This document shows, piece by piece, positions 23,401 through 33,812 of a stretch of DNA of 64,000 nt. Made by a program: the position numbers and the translations under genes. The notes beneath the pieces are model-generated. The model did not search any database. It had not been told where the DNA came from and saw nothing but the letters and a program-made list of their open reading frames with translations. Location: positions 1 through 64,000 of the forward strand of contig JADDOH010004229.1 in NCBI GenBank assembly GCA_016648135.1. Direction: 5' to 3'. Within the stretch, counting starts at the first letter, position 1. Each line of letters begins with the position of its first letter. This DNA is from Agrypnia vestita. Its lineage: Eukaryota > Arthropoda > Insecta > Trichoptera > Phryganeidae.

Positions 23401-24305
23401 TTAAGGGGGGTTAAGGTATTATTATGATTATTTTTTGGATGTATTTTAACTTTAACTGAATGCATAATATCTCAAGAATATTATGTCAAAATTTCAAGTC
23501 GATTAGAACAAAATTGACGAAGTTATGAGTATTTTTATGCCTGTCGAATTTTTATACCTACCCGACCCTAAAGCATTGGATTCGTTCAAACACTTGTACA
23601 TTACTCTTCCCGGGGTGTTTTGGATGCCATTAAGCCTATATCAAGCCTATCCTTTATGGACCTGGCATTGATGATTCAGTGTGAGGTAAGCCGATAAAAT
23701 TTGCTTATGAACGTTCTATACCAGATTTTTAGTGTTCAAAACTTTAAAGCGTTTTCCCCACAACTCACGTTTTCAAAGTCGTTGCCTCTTATAACTTCAA
23801 AACTACTGCACCGATCCTTCTGAAATTTTGAGAACTATTTCTGTACATAATTTACGAGGTAAAACTGGAGAGTTTTTTCAAATTTGTTGATAATTTTTAT
23901 TTTTTAATAACAAATTAGACGATTTTTTTCGGAAAAAATCGCGTTTTTCCCTTCAAAGTGTTCCAAAAAAGTGAAAAATTTAAATTTCGAAAAACCCTCC
24001 CAACTTTACCGGGGAAAAACTATTATCTAACGAATGAATTTTGATTTTTTGATTTTAGATGATCCAGCAGCAAGTTATGAGGGGCACCGCAATTCTACTT
24101 TTTTCCGAGACACATCCGAATAATTACTGCCATTGCCGTATTTTTTAATAGTTTTTCGTGAAAATTTTATACAATATTCTTCGAATGTCATTGGTTCATC
24201 ATCTTCATTGGTTTTAATAAAGAGCTTTTAACTGTGTCGTCACAAAAAATTCACAAAAACTTTCTTTTTTTTTGTACGAATTAACCTTACCCCCCCCCCC
24301 CTTAA
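23401..24305. mobile_element. 905 bp non-autonomous element with G-rich TIRs and TTAA flanks
   Basis: Begins TTAAGGGGGGTTAAGGT (23401) and ends ACCTTACCCCCC...TTAA (24305), so the ends are inverted repeats bounded by TTAA. The interior has no reading frame but contains phrases that look like transcribed repeat (CTGCACCGATCCTTCTG, CTTTACCGGGG). The long C run at the right end is probably slippage. Superfamily not assigned. TTAA flanks could be the TSD or part of the TIR. Confidence 0.7.
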
Positions 24306-24457
24306 TGCTTCGCAAACTGAATGGCTCATAAATCTATTTATTTTTAAAAATTTCGACACTTTACTGACTTTAGAAAAAACGAAATAAATGATCTCAGTTT
24401 AATAGTGTTCAGATTATCTTAATTATGACAATTATTATTTATTAAAAAAATTTTGAT

Positions 24458-25345
24458 TATGTCAAAAATTTTCAAGAACACAATACTGGAATTTAACCCC
24501 AGGGGGACATCATTAATGAATCGAGATATAGATGTCTTATAGAGACGAAACTATTTTTTAGATAGGAAAGTAGGCATAGTAGTTTTTTTTTAGTGCTCAT
24601 AGGGCTTACGACCTATCGTACGGCCAGCTAAATTGATCACTTGACACAATTTTTACCCTCGATAGACTAACATGTCTATCAAATTTTTGGAAGTTATAAA
24701 CAGGTATGTGTAACTTGCACATCTGTTTCGTACGTGAGTTATATTTTTACTACTGCCAGCATCACCTGCGGTCGAAACGGTTGTCATTCTCACAAACCAG
24801 TACAGATGATGCTATTGTAGGTGTATTTTGATTGGAATTTTTAAAGCAATATTCGACATTCTTCCGAATTATTTATTACAGTAAAAGACGCCTGAAAATT
24901 ATTTAAATTTTTAACTTCTTTTTAAACCAATTTTTATATATAAAAAAAATTTTGAGCATGTTCAAAATTTTCAAGAACACAACAATGGATTTTAGCCCCA
25001 GAGGGACATCATTAATCAAGATATAATAGAAAGTAAAATGGTATGGATTTTTTTTTTTTCGTTGTAGACTTTGACGTTTTGACATTTTATGTTTTTCGAT
25101 TGTCTAATAACTCAGGATTGACTTCAAAAGTTTTAAAAAATATTTTTGAAAGTGATGATAAATACATTTAGGAATCGTGTAAAGTGATCGTACTGTGAAA
25201 AGTGATCACTTAAGTCGTACAATAGATTGTAGGAATTATGAATATCCAAAAAAAGACTTCCAAATCTCTTGTCCTATAAAAAAGTAGTTAATAAAAGTAG
25301 TAGGTTCGTCTCTGAGACATCTATAATATATCTTGATTAAATATT
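24458..25345. repeat. mosaic of direct and inverted repeats
   Basis: A roughly 70 bp direct repeat (24458-24530 and 24958-25027) shares TTTTCAAGAACACAA and GGGACATCATTAAT. An inverted relative of 24520-24565 (ATAGATGTCTTATAGAGACG) is at 25300-25340. The segment 24590-24660 (GGGCTTACGACCTATCG, AATTGATCACTTGACAC) has a diverged copy at 59696. The segment 25060-25165 has an inverted copy at 26765-26895. It looks like overlapping remains of one or two repeat families. Confidence 0.7.
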
Positions 25346-25451
25346 ATTAAAAAAAAAAATACATTATTCAGTTTATTAGTTTCACAAGAATGTAAAGGGC
25401 CTGTTTAAAAATATCGTGCGTGCACACAAATTATTAATATTCGAATTATTT

Positions 25452-25536
25452 AAATTAATTAAAATATTTGAGTAACGTTTGCCATTATATAAATAAAACA
25501 TTCAAATTAATTAAAATATTTGAGTAACGTTTGCCA
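25452..25536. repeat. 52 bp period tandem duplication
   Basis: AAATTAATTAAAATATTTGA followed by GTAACGTTTGCCA occurs at 25452 and again at 25504, identical over about 33 bp. A recent local duplication in AT-rich DNA. Confidence 0.9.
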
Positions 25537-26144
25537 AATGACTAAATTTAGTGAATGGGTATTATTTGTAGTGGTGGAACTCTTTCCTTTATGTAGTAGG
25601 TAACAGTTAATTAGAAATATTTTTTTTTATTCCTCCCAATTTTCCAAAAGGCCGTTTTTTTCCTTTTCCTATTATAAAAAAAGGGTGAATAAAAAAAGAA
25701 AAATGCATATTTATTATTTCGTTTTTATTTGAATGTAATTAATTATGTAAACAATTCAAAGGGATAAAATTCAGTAGATATTCTTATACGTATTTTTGTC
25801 ATTGTGGATAAACCGGAGTGTCTTTTAAAATGATATATTATATTTAAATTATAACTGAAGTTATTTAGAAAAAAACAAATTGAAAAAAATGAACAAATTC
25901 GATAGTATTCTTTTTTAGTGTGGTAGCGGAATTATCTGTAACTAAACAAAAATAAATATTATTTAAATTATTTCTGAAATTTTTGACGAGTGTACAGCTA
26001 GTATGTAATATATTATACATTTATTGTATTTCAATGAACAATGTAGACAAATAAATATTTTTATTTGTCCAGCAGATAAAAACAATGATTTTTATAAAAT
26101 AAATTACATGTTGTAACATTCTACTTGTTGCAATTGTAATTGTA

Positions 26145-26192
26145 CATCCATCCTGATGAAAATAAAATAGTATCGAAACCGATCGACGTTAA
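26145..26192 (+). ncRNA. hammerhead-like motif
   Basis: CTGATGA (26153-26159) followed 15 nt later by GAAAC (26175-26179) and the palindrome CGATCG is the core order of a type I hammerhead ribozyme with a short palindromic stem III, as described for Penelope-like elements. Stem II is poor here, so it is probably a degraded copy. It lies about 1.6 kb upstream of a Penelope-like remnant on the same strand. Confidence 0.35.
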
Positions 26193-26304
26193 AAATAATC
26201 AACGTGACTTGTATAAAGATTGTTAGTTTTTTGAAATTTATGTCTTTAATACAATTAAAATAGTCTCAACATTATGTAAACATCTTAACACAATGTAATT
26301 ATAT

Positions 26305-26440
26305 AGAGTAGCTTGGTTTCGTGGTTAGGACTCTCGTCTCGTAACCCAAATGTTGCGGGTTCGAATCTCACTTCAGACCAGCAAGTTAGTTCTATTTTCA
26401 TAGCGCAAGCGTTTAGCTTAGTTTGAAAATAGCAAGAATG
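26305..26440 (+). mobile_element. tRNA-derived SINE, copy 3 of 3
   Basis: Best-preserved head: A-box TGGTTTCGTGGTTAGGA (26314-26330) and B-box GGGTTCGAATCTC (26357-26369), correctly spaced for RNA polymerase III. The body CAGCAAGTTAGTT, CTATTTTCATAGCGCAAGC matches the 21.9 kb copy. It is not a tRNA gene, because the acceptor ends do not pair. Just downstream, 26480-26505 forms a perfect GTTCACG/CGTGAAC hairpin. Confidence 0.75.
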
Positions 26441-27784
26441 CTCACAGAGGCAATGTGCAGCGATTCGAGTGGTTCACGAAGAAGCGTGAACTGCGTTGCC
26501 ACACGACCCAGATGCGGCGGTAAAAAATATGTGTCACGGAAATGGTTTCCCGATCCAGTTATAAAATTTGTATTCCTCCGAACAAAGTTTTGATAAATAA
26601 TAAGAACGGTTTGAGTTCAGCCAAAGCAAAGTTTTGCCGAGCCATAACAAATTCCAATTCCAATACGTTGCAGAAATGTGAAATCATTTTATTTTTCTTT
26701 TTCGAGAGAGCTCGGCTGCCTCCGGTCTAAGTGATAAATCGATTCCTGAATGCATTTATCTTCTCTTTTGAAAATATTTGTTTTAACTTTTGAAGTCAAT
26801 CCTGATTGATTAGACAATCGACGCATATATATCATCATAAAATGTCAAAAATTAAAACTTGATGATCAATATTGAAGTCTACAATAATTTAAAATGCAAA
26901 ATGTATGGATTATACGAGTTAACATAATATTGTATAAAGATATACCTTTGGAAGCTTGTGAGATGTTTTAGTTGGGATATATTCCGTATTTGTCAACGCT
27001 TGTACATTGCAATCGTCGAAGAATCGATAGATTTTTATGCGGTTTTTTTTTGTAGGTCGGTAAAGCTTGTGAAATGTCCGCAATTAAAACCTTTAAACTC
27101 AAGCAGTGATCTCAGAATTGATATAAGATTAAGATCTCAACACGTTAATACGGTATTGAAATTAATTTCTGAGACATGTTTTATTTCATGGACATGGGCC
27201 ACAATGGTTTACAAATGAAATCAAGCTTAAAAATAAAATGTTTTCGCCAACATCAGAACATTCGCTGAATTTTCGCCGTCCCGTCGAACAGCACTTGTTG
27301 TGTACTACTTTGGAAAACACGAACGTTGGAACGATTCCACCTGACTGCGACAATGTCGTTATCAAAAAGAGAAGAATGAGTTTGACACACGTCCGGCACA
27401 ACACCGTTCATTCTACGGCAACTTGTACTTTTGTGAGCTGTTTTGTTTAAAAATAGAGCTCACACCACGTATTTTCCACGTGCAAGCGGTGGGAGGCTGT
27501 TATTTGTTAGCTGGACATCAGTTTTTTTTAAGTAAAGCGATGTTTCAACAAACTAGGTAAATATATTGTTTTATGTCAAAAAATAGAGATACGTTTTCAA
27601 CCAAAAATATTTTAATATATTCGTTTCTCTTAAAACTACCGAAATTTTAAAATATTTTTGATATAATGATAGACCTAGTCTAAATAAATATTGACATACT
27701 AACACTAATATACACGCCAATATACACCTACACCAAAAACACCTACACCACAAAACACCAATTGTCAATGATAAAATAAACCTT
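26441..27784. other. spacer without recognised gene
   Basis: A 70-codon frame at 27238-27450 (+) has balanced codon composition but no recognisable domain. It could be host exon, conserved sequence or chance. The rest is AT-rich with a repeat at 26765-26895. Confidence 0.4.
26765..26895 (+). repeat. inverted copy of the 25.1 kb repeat segment
   Basis: TTTTGAAGTCAATCCTGA, TTAGACAATCGA, AAAATGTCAAAA and GAAGTCTACAA appear in the same order as in the reverse complement of 25060-25165. The element class is unknown. Confidence 0.7.
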
Positions 27785-28200
27785 GGAGAAGAATTATATA
27801 CGTAGGAAAACTTACAACGGAGTTATTAAACTTCTGTAAAGATAAAAAATTCGAACCCGCTTTCTACATAAAAAACAGCATTTATATTTGTTTATTAAAT
27901 AATAAATCTAAAATCACCAAAGAAGAAAAAAGCGGAGTTCCTACGCAAATTGAGTTGTAGAGATTGCGGCGCAATTCACATAGTGGTTTACATCGCAATT
28001 TACAATCAGACATAGTGGAAAGAAAATAAAGGAACGGTTAGAAGAACATAAGAGAGCAATCAAAAACTCGTCTTAATATCAGAATTGGTGGAACATGCCA
28101 AAATGGAGGGTCATACGTTCGATCATAATAATTTTACATAATTACATTTCTGCAATAAAGGAATAAAATTGTATATTTTAGAGAGCTAAGAAAGTCATAA
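27785..28200 (+). pseudogene. Penelope-like element C-terminal remnant (GIY-YIG region)
   Basis: Across several frames: NSIYICLLNNKSKITKEEKS, then KLSCRDCG, a degraded YI--IYNQT, KERLEEHKRAIKNS, LVEHAKMEGHTFDHNNFT and LHFCNKGIKLYILES. This is the layout of the GIY-YIG endonuclease domain at the end of Penelope-like retroelement proteins (N-L-N---YKL-C--C, then R--EH--AI, then H----H-F). The YVGQT motif is destroyed and frames shift repeatedly. No reverse transcriptase portion is visible upstream. A hammerhead-like motif follows on the same strand at 28361. Confidence 0.7.
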
Positions 28201-28360
28201 TAATAAAGTAAATAATAAAAATATAATTAACATCCAAATACCACCCACAACCTCCCTACTCCCATCCATTCTAACCCCGCCCTCTACCCCCGCCACCATT
28301 CCGTACACCCAATCCCTATAAATACTGTCTATAATTGTTTTTAATTTAGTTGAAACCTTG

Positions 28361-28394
28361 TTATTGATAATGAGAGTGATCTCGAAAACGTTTT
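28361..28394 (+). ncRNA. hammerhead-like motif after the Penelope remnant
   Basis: TTGATAAT, a short GAGA/TCTC stem (28372-28375 with 28380-28383) and GAAAACGTT with the palindrome AACGTT follow the order of hammerhead cores in the terminal repeats of Penelope-like elements. The CTGANGA box has changed, so catalytic activity is doubtful. Its place 160 bp after the GIY-YIG remnant, in the same orientation, supports the assignment. Confidence 0.4.
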
Positions 28395-28399
28395 AATAA

Positions 28400-29500
28400 T
28401 TTAATTAAATATGTAGTGGAAAAAAGTGTTTTAAATTCGATTCACATTTAACATACTTACTCTATTTGTTATGCATACATTGAAAAAATTAGTGAAAAAC
28501 AAATGAAGTATTCTTACTCTTTTTAAGCTAAGTTGAATGCTTTTTCTATAAAAATAGGACTAACTGTCCCCTAGTAGAATGGGGCTCGAATCACCCCGGA
28601 TCAGTAGACGAGTGTCCCATATAACTACAAGTTCGTTACGAGTACATGACGCATTCATATTTTTTAACTAAGGTAAGTGCTTAGGATGTGAAAAAGAGGA
28701 TTAACGCGGTCTTCTAAATGTGGCTCAAGCGGAGCAAAGAGCAGCAATTTTTTATTTTATATTCATAATCAGTTTCCATAAAATTATAATGGATAGACTA
28801 ATTTTATTAGGGCGAATTTTTTATTTTATCTTTATTGAATAATTACCTATGTATATTTCAACAATGATGGGATTAATTTCACATAATGTTACATTTCTTA
28901 ATCAAAAAGAAAACAACGAAAATAAATATTCTCCTTCCACAATTTCCAATGTCGCCGAAGTTCGCATTGTAAAGTTCCTGGCTTGTTTTAAATGAAGTGA
29001 AAACAGCCCGAAGTGGAAATTGAATTGTTACATGTACAAAGAAGAAAATCGTGATAAAAAGTAAATTTGCTAAATTCCTTGGCATTGAACCATTCCCTCG
29101 CTCCTGTCTAGGCCCTACCCTCTTTAGACCTTTCTCCTCGCAGCCATAAACCACGAAAAAGGTTTCCCTAGCTGTTCCCGCCCAGAGCGTTTTGGTTCCG
29201 GACTAAATCTATGGATTGTCGCCCACAGTACATAATGTACGTCTGAGAAGTGTCCACAGCTTTTTGTAGGTATAAGGGTTGTGGTCTTGTCAACACCAAT
29301 GGGCTTCATAGAAAATAAATATTGATGAGAGATAAATGTGCTTTAAGTACATTTATATCTTAGTTATTGCAATATAATATTTTTTCAAAGGAAAATAGTT
29401 TATTATATTATAATAAAAAAAATAAAAACAGGCTTTTACAAAAAATTTCTAAAAATGAGATTTTTTGTCTAACAACAACAATGCTAAAAACAACCACTGT
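28400..29500. other. spacer without recognised gene
   Basis: AT-rich on both sides of a more complex patch (29080-29300: CCCGCCCAGAGCG, GGACTAAATCTATGG), which might be host unique or conserved noncoding sequence. No supported exon. Confidence 0.4.
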
Positions 29501-29504
29501 ATAA

Positions 29505-29611
29505 GCGTATGTCAATAAAATCAAAGGCATGGGGCGCTTTCTTCTTGTTCAGTTCAAGCAAATAAGGAATGGGGTTTGAGAAAAAGCTCATTTCATTTTA
29601 TTGACATACGC
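29505..29611. repeat. short inverted-repeat element (MITE-like)
   Basis: GCGTATGTCAATAAAAT (29505-29521) is perfectly complementary to 29595-29611, with 73 nt between. Pairing continues imperfectly outward (CACTGTATAA / CATATCCCGTG). Size and structure fit a tiny MITE. No TSD was identified. Confidence 0.65.
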
Positions 29612-29747
29612 ATATCCCGTGATCGCTCTTAGTGTTGGGGTTGTAAAAAAATATTATTTTTCTCTTTAGTAATTTTTATAGAAGTATTTTTTTTAACGTA
29701 ATACTATTTTTAACTTTTTGTTTCAAGGCAAATTAAATATTATAATC

Positions 29748-30510
29748 AACTAGCTGTTCGTACCCGGCGTTGCACGGGTTAAGGATTAAGTTGAAAATAA
29801 ATTTGTGGGGGGAAACAATGGTTTGATTCGAACGGTTTAGATTTGCATCTAAAATATATCAGGGAGAGGAGAAAAGGTAAAAGGGGAGGGAGGAAATATA
29901 GCCTATGTTACCTGCCGAGTCCTAAAGAATAAGTTTCAAAATTTTGAGTCCGATCGATCGAACGATACAGATTTGCAACAAAAATATGTCAGGGGGAGGG
30001 GAAGGGGAATGAGAATAGGGGATAAATATCGCCTATGTTACCCACCGAGTCTTAAAGAATAAGTTTCCAAATTTTGAGTCCGATCGATCGAAAGGTACAG
30101 ATTTGCATCGAAAATATGTCAGAGGGAGCGGAAGGGGGATAAGAATAAGAGGGAAATATCGCCTAAGTTTCCCGATGAGTCCTAAAGAATGAGTCTCCAA
30201 ATTTTGAGTCCGATCGGTCAAACGGTACAGATTTGCATCGAAAACATGTCAGGGGGAGTGGAAGGGGTATGAGAATAGGGAGGAAATATCGCCTATATTA
30301 CTCGCCGAGTTCTAATGAATAAGTTTTCAAATTTTGAGTCCAATCGGTCAAACGGTACAGATTTGCTTCAAAAATATGTCAGGGGGAGGGAAAGGGAGAA
30401 TAGGGGGGAAATATCGTCTATGTTACCTGCTGAGTCCTAAAGAATAAGTTTCCAAATTTTGAGTCCGATCGATCAATCGGTACAGATTTGCATCGAAAAT
30501 ATGTCAAAAT
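29748..30510 (+). repeat. 130 bp tandem array, about five units
   Basis: The marker AGATTTGCAT recurs at 29839, 29969, 30099, 30229, 30359 and 30484, i.e. four 130 bp steps and one of 125. Each unit has a purine-rich block (GGGGGAGGGGAAGGGG), GCCTATGTTACC, GAGTCCTAAAGAATAAG and TTTGAGTCCGATCGATCG. It is preceded by CTAGCTGTTCGTACCCGGCG (29749). The phrases are those of a widespread insect retroelement 3' region. The array is an amplified piece of it. Confidence 0.85.
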
Positions 30511-30984
30511 AAAATGGTTAGGCATTATTCATTCCTTAAATTATATTATATTGAATTATTTAACTAGCTCATAAATTAAGCAACCTTCCCATGAATTACA
30601 AAACATCCCAAAAATTACTAACCATCCTTTAATTTTATTTATGGTACATAATAAAAGCAAAAAAATAGTAAAAATAGTTCAAAATGTCCGAAAAATATCA
30701 CGTCAGCATTTAAAATATTTTTTTGGATTTTTAAACTGATTTTGTAAAATGAATGAATGATTATTGTATTATCACTCGGAATAAGTCTCACAGTCAAATT
30801 TCAGAGTGATTGATGGTTAGGCGTGAATCGAATATTGATTACAAGATTTGTTTATTTGTTTAAAGATATGGTGACTACAAAGTTAGGAATGGGGAAATCG
30901 CTTTTCCGCCAAGCAAAGGAGATGGTTTTAAATGTAAATAAATGCCTAGAAAAATTATATAAAACCAGCAAGTCGGTAATTATA

Positions 30985-31170
30985 ACCTTCTAGCCGTTAA
31001 CCCGAGAAAAATCACGGGATGTAAAAATAATTAATATCGACCCTTGCGTGTAACCTGAACCGCGCGTTGATTGATGGGTCGCACTCTGACGCATGGGCTT
31101 CATTAGCGGCTAGTTATCATCAGTGTTGTTGTTGTAATTGCAGCGAGTTCCGAACAGATAGACATATAAA
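30985..31170. repeat. dispersed repeat, second copy of the 3.2 kb family
   Basis: Begins CTTCTAGCCGTTAACCCGAG and shares CGCGCGTTGATTGATG, CATTAGCGGCTAGTTA and CAGTGTTGTTGTTGTAATT with 3181-3366. No coding potential. Confidence 0.75.
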
Positions 31171-32190
31171 ATCATTATAATAGATGATTTGTCTTGTCGT
31201 TTTTTTGAGGTAACCAAGGTTACAAACAAACCAAGGTTTCGTGGTTACCAAAGCTAAAAAAAGGTGGTTTGTAACCATGCGCCATATATCATATGCATAC
31301 GATACATATTCAACGGCAATTATAATGTCGATTATTTTATAAAATGCACATATTATATTTGTATATTATTTTCATTTTATTAAAATAACAATTTTGAAGT
31401 CAAACTAATTTTGAATGCGGAATGAGATCAGCTGTTGGATTCTCGCTACGGATAGTTAGACGTTCGAAATTATTATTATTTGGGGATTTAAAAAATTATT
31501 TATCGTTTGTTATAATAGGTACATGTAAGCTTATTTCAAGTTTAGAAAATAAAATACATGAATGCATGAATGCAACCAGCGAGCACCGGTAGGCCCAGAA
31601 TCACTCAGTCACAACTCGACGATCCACGCAGGTCGCCTTTTACCCTAGTATTTTGTTAATATACACCGTATTTTACATAATTTAATAATTTCATATCCTA
31701 CACTTCCAAACACTCAACGAAGTTTCGAGGCGGTTTGAAAATTGGAGGTACCACCACTACCTAAATATATTCCATAATAAAAACGAAACTGTTAGTAAAA
31801 TCTAAACACTCCTGTTGTGTGAAAGATGTATTGGGTGTATTATTTAGTGAACACTTGAAGCATGTCACTGTCTGAAAGATATTGGGCAGATTGTTTCAAT
31901 GTCGAACGGTATTCACTTGGAAGAAACTTTAAATATATGAATGCTATTTGAAAAATGCAGTGTAAAAACTGGCTTCCATGAACAACGTATGGAAAAATAT
32001 TTGAAGTATTTTATTTATATAAAGAAATCTCTCATCCTATGCATAAAAGTGTCGTAAAGTGAAAAAATCATAAAAAGGATAATTTTATTGGAGAGGGAAA
32101 ACAAAAGAGAACCATATTTAAAGTTTTATTAGCGTAGGTACTGTTGTTATTAACAGGATTTTATTTTTTTGTTTGAATAAACAGTTAATT
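31171..32190. other. AT-rich spacer, nothing recognised
   Basis: No gene or further repeat recognised. A locally complex stretch lies at 31560-31640 (CACCGGTAGGCCCAG). Confidence 0.4.
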
Positions 32191-32197
32191 TATTGTT

Positions 32198-32968
32198 GAA
32201 GACCCCATGGCAAGAAGTTGTTAACTAACATTCAAGTCATTTTGAGATAATTAGACATGTGCATTTCGCCTTTGAAAAATATGTTTTATTGCTAATTCAA
32301 GTTTAATTTTTGTGATTTATGTCACTAAAATATCAAAAAGTATTTATAAAGTAAAAAAAAATGCATTAATTCAAAAAAAAATATATATACTAATTTTCCA
32401 TAAAAAAATGTAGTTAACAACCATTTTTTCGCCTCTGGAACTCATTTTTTATAGAATAACACCTTTATTAAAATTGGTAAAAGACGAACATCAAACAACC
32501 TTTCAAATGCTATCCATTTTTACCATCCATTATCCAAAATTACAAAATACCTGTCATGTTAATTAATAATACAAAACACGGTATGAACCATTTAAAATTA
32601 TTGAAAAATAATGTTTATGTACACATTATAATAGTCTTCAAATAAAAACAAATTTAGGACTGTACTGCCAGAGTAAAATTTACAGTGACCATAAGTATTC
32701 CAATCAAATTAAAAGGCGTGTTAATTTCAGAATGATAGCATGAACATGTTATAATTGAAGATAGCATGTTCTTCCCATTAGTAACTGATTTGATTTTTAT
32801 GAAAAAGTGTAGTTTACATGTTCATACCTATGATTTGAACATGTTCTAACTATTTTTAAGTTCCGAACTTATTTCCAACGGAAAGAGCGTACAATATTTA
32901 GTTTTGATGGCTTATTAACTCATTTTTGACAAAAATGTTAGTTAACAACTTCTTGCCATGGGGTCTTC
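32198..32968. mobile_element. 771 bp non-autonomous element with perfect 35 bp TIRs
   Basis: 32198-32232 (starts GAAGACCCCATGGCAAGAAG) is exactly complementary to 32934-32968. The interior is AT-rich with no reading frame and includes another GTAGTTAACAACCA (32410) echoing the TIR. No TSD is certain. The flanks are TTATTGTT and TATTATTT. Perfect TIRs imply recent activity. Superfamily unassigned. Confidence 0.85.
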
Positions 32969-33029
32969 TATTATTTTATTAATATTATTAATAAAAATTA
33001 AGTTGTTTTTACCACTTATGTATTGAAAA

Positions 33030-33070
33030 TATCAATTTGTTTCAGGGCCAATGGTTCCTTCGACAGGATA
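33030..33070 (-). ncRNA. degraded hammerhead-like motif
   Basis: On the minus strand: TATCCTGTCGA (CTGATGA altered to CTGTCGA), AGGAACCATTGGCCCT that can fold as a stem II, then GAAACAAATTG. The flanks and stem closely match the 45.1 kb motif (TATCCTGATGA, CATTGGCCCCGAAAC), so both come from one Penelope-like family. The core change should abolish cleavage. Confidence 0.35.
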
Positions 33071-33812
33071 CAATGTATTTTGAAGAAGTCAATTTAATAC
33101 ACTGTTAGAGATGGGAATTTTAATTCAGTTGACTTAACTTTCGTTCATCGAATCGTTCAGTAGTTCTTTGAATTCTTATTTTTTATCTATTTCAACTTCT
33201 GTAAGTGTACTTTTCACTTACCCACCAAGAAATTTTTCAGCCGCCATGTTTTCATCGTTCAGTTTCCCGAAATTTAAGATTTAATTTTGAGTTTTAAAAT
33301 CTGGGATTAAGTGGATGATGGATTTTCCATGTACTGAACTAATTAACGATAGTTCACTAAAGCAAACTATACCGTTCATTCGTTCAGTAAAGTGAACTGT
33401 TCTAAAAGTTCTATCGTGAACGGTCCATCACTAACACTTATGCACGGAATAGAACAAGTCATACTACGTAGGAATTGCAAATTCTATATATTACTGATTA
33501 CTATAGGGAATAACGGTGAAGCGTTTGTGATGGTCAACATAGAGATAGATTTAATAAATTTAGAAAATCTTAAAATAGTAATATTCAAAAAACCAAGTAT
33601 GGACATCAAAAATATATTTCTTCTATTTGAATCGGTTAAAAGTAAAATGTTGATATACTTCTTCTCAGGATTTTACGTATTGCAAGGGGCTGACAAAGTA
33701 TCGAATATTCGGCTATACAAGTAATATTTCTTAGATCTTTATTATACGATACATATAATTCTGTGTCAAATTAATATTGTTTATGACAATCCTAATAGAC
33801 TCGACCATGTGA
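33071..33812. other. AT-rich spacer, nothing recognised
   Basis: A 110-codon frame at 33392-33724 (+) is dominated by Ile, Asn and Lys as expected by chance in AT-rich DNA. No domain is recognised. Confidence 0.4.

Noticed and set aside
27571..27768. Cys/Trp-rich minus-strand frame
   Set aside because: Produced by a short repeated CACCTACACCA-type sequence. No domain or gene context.
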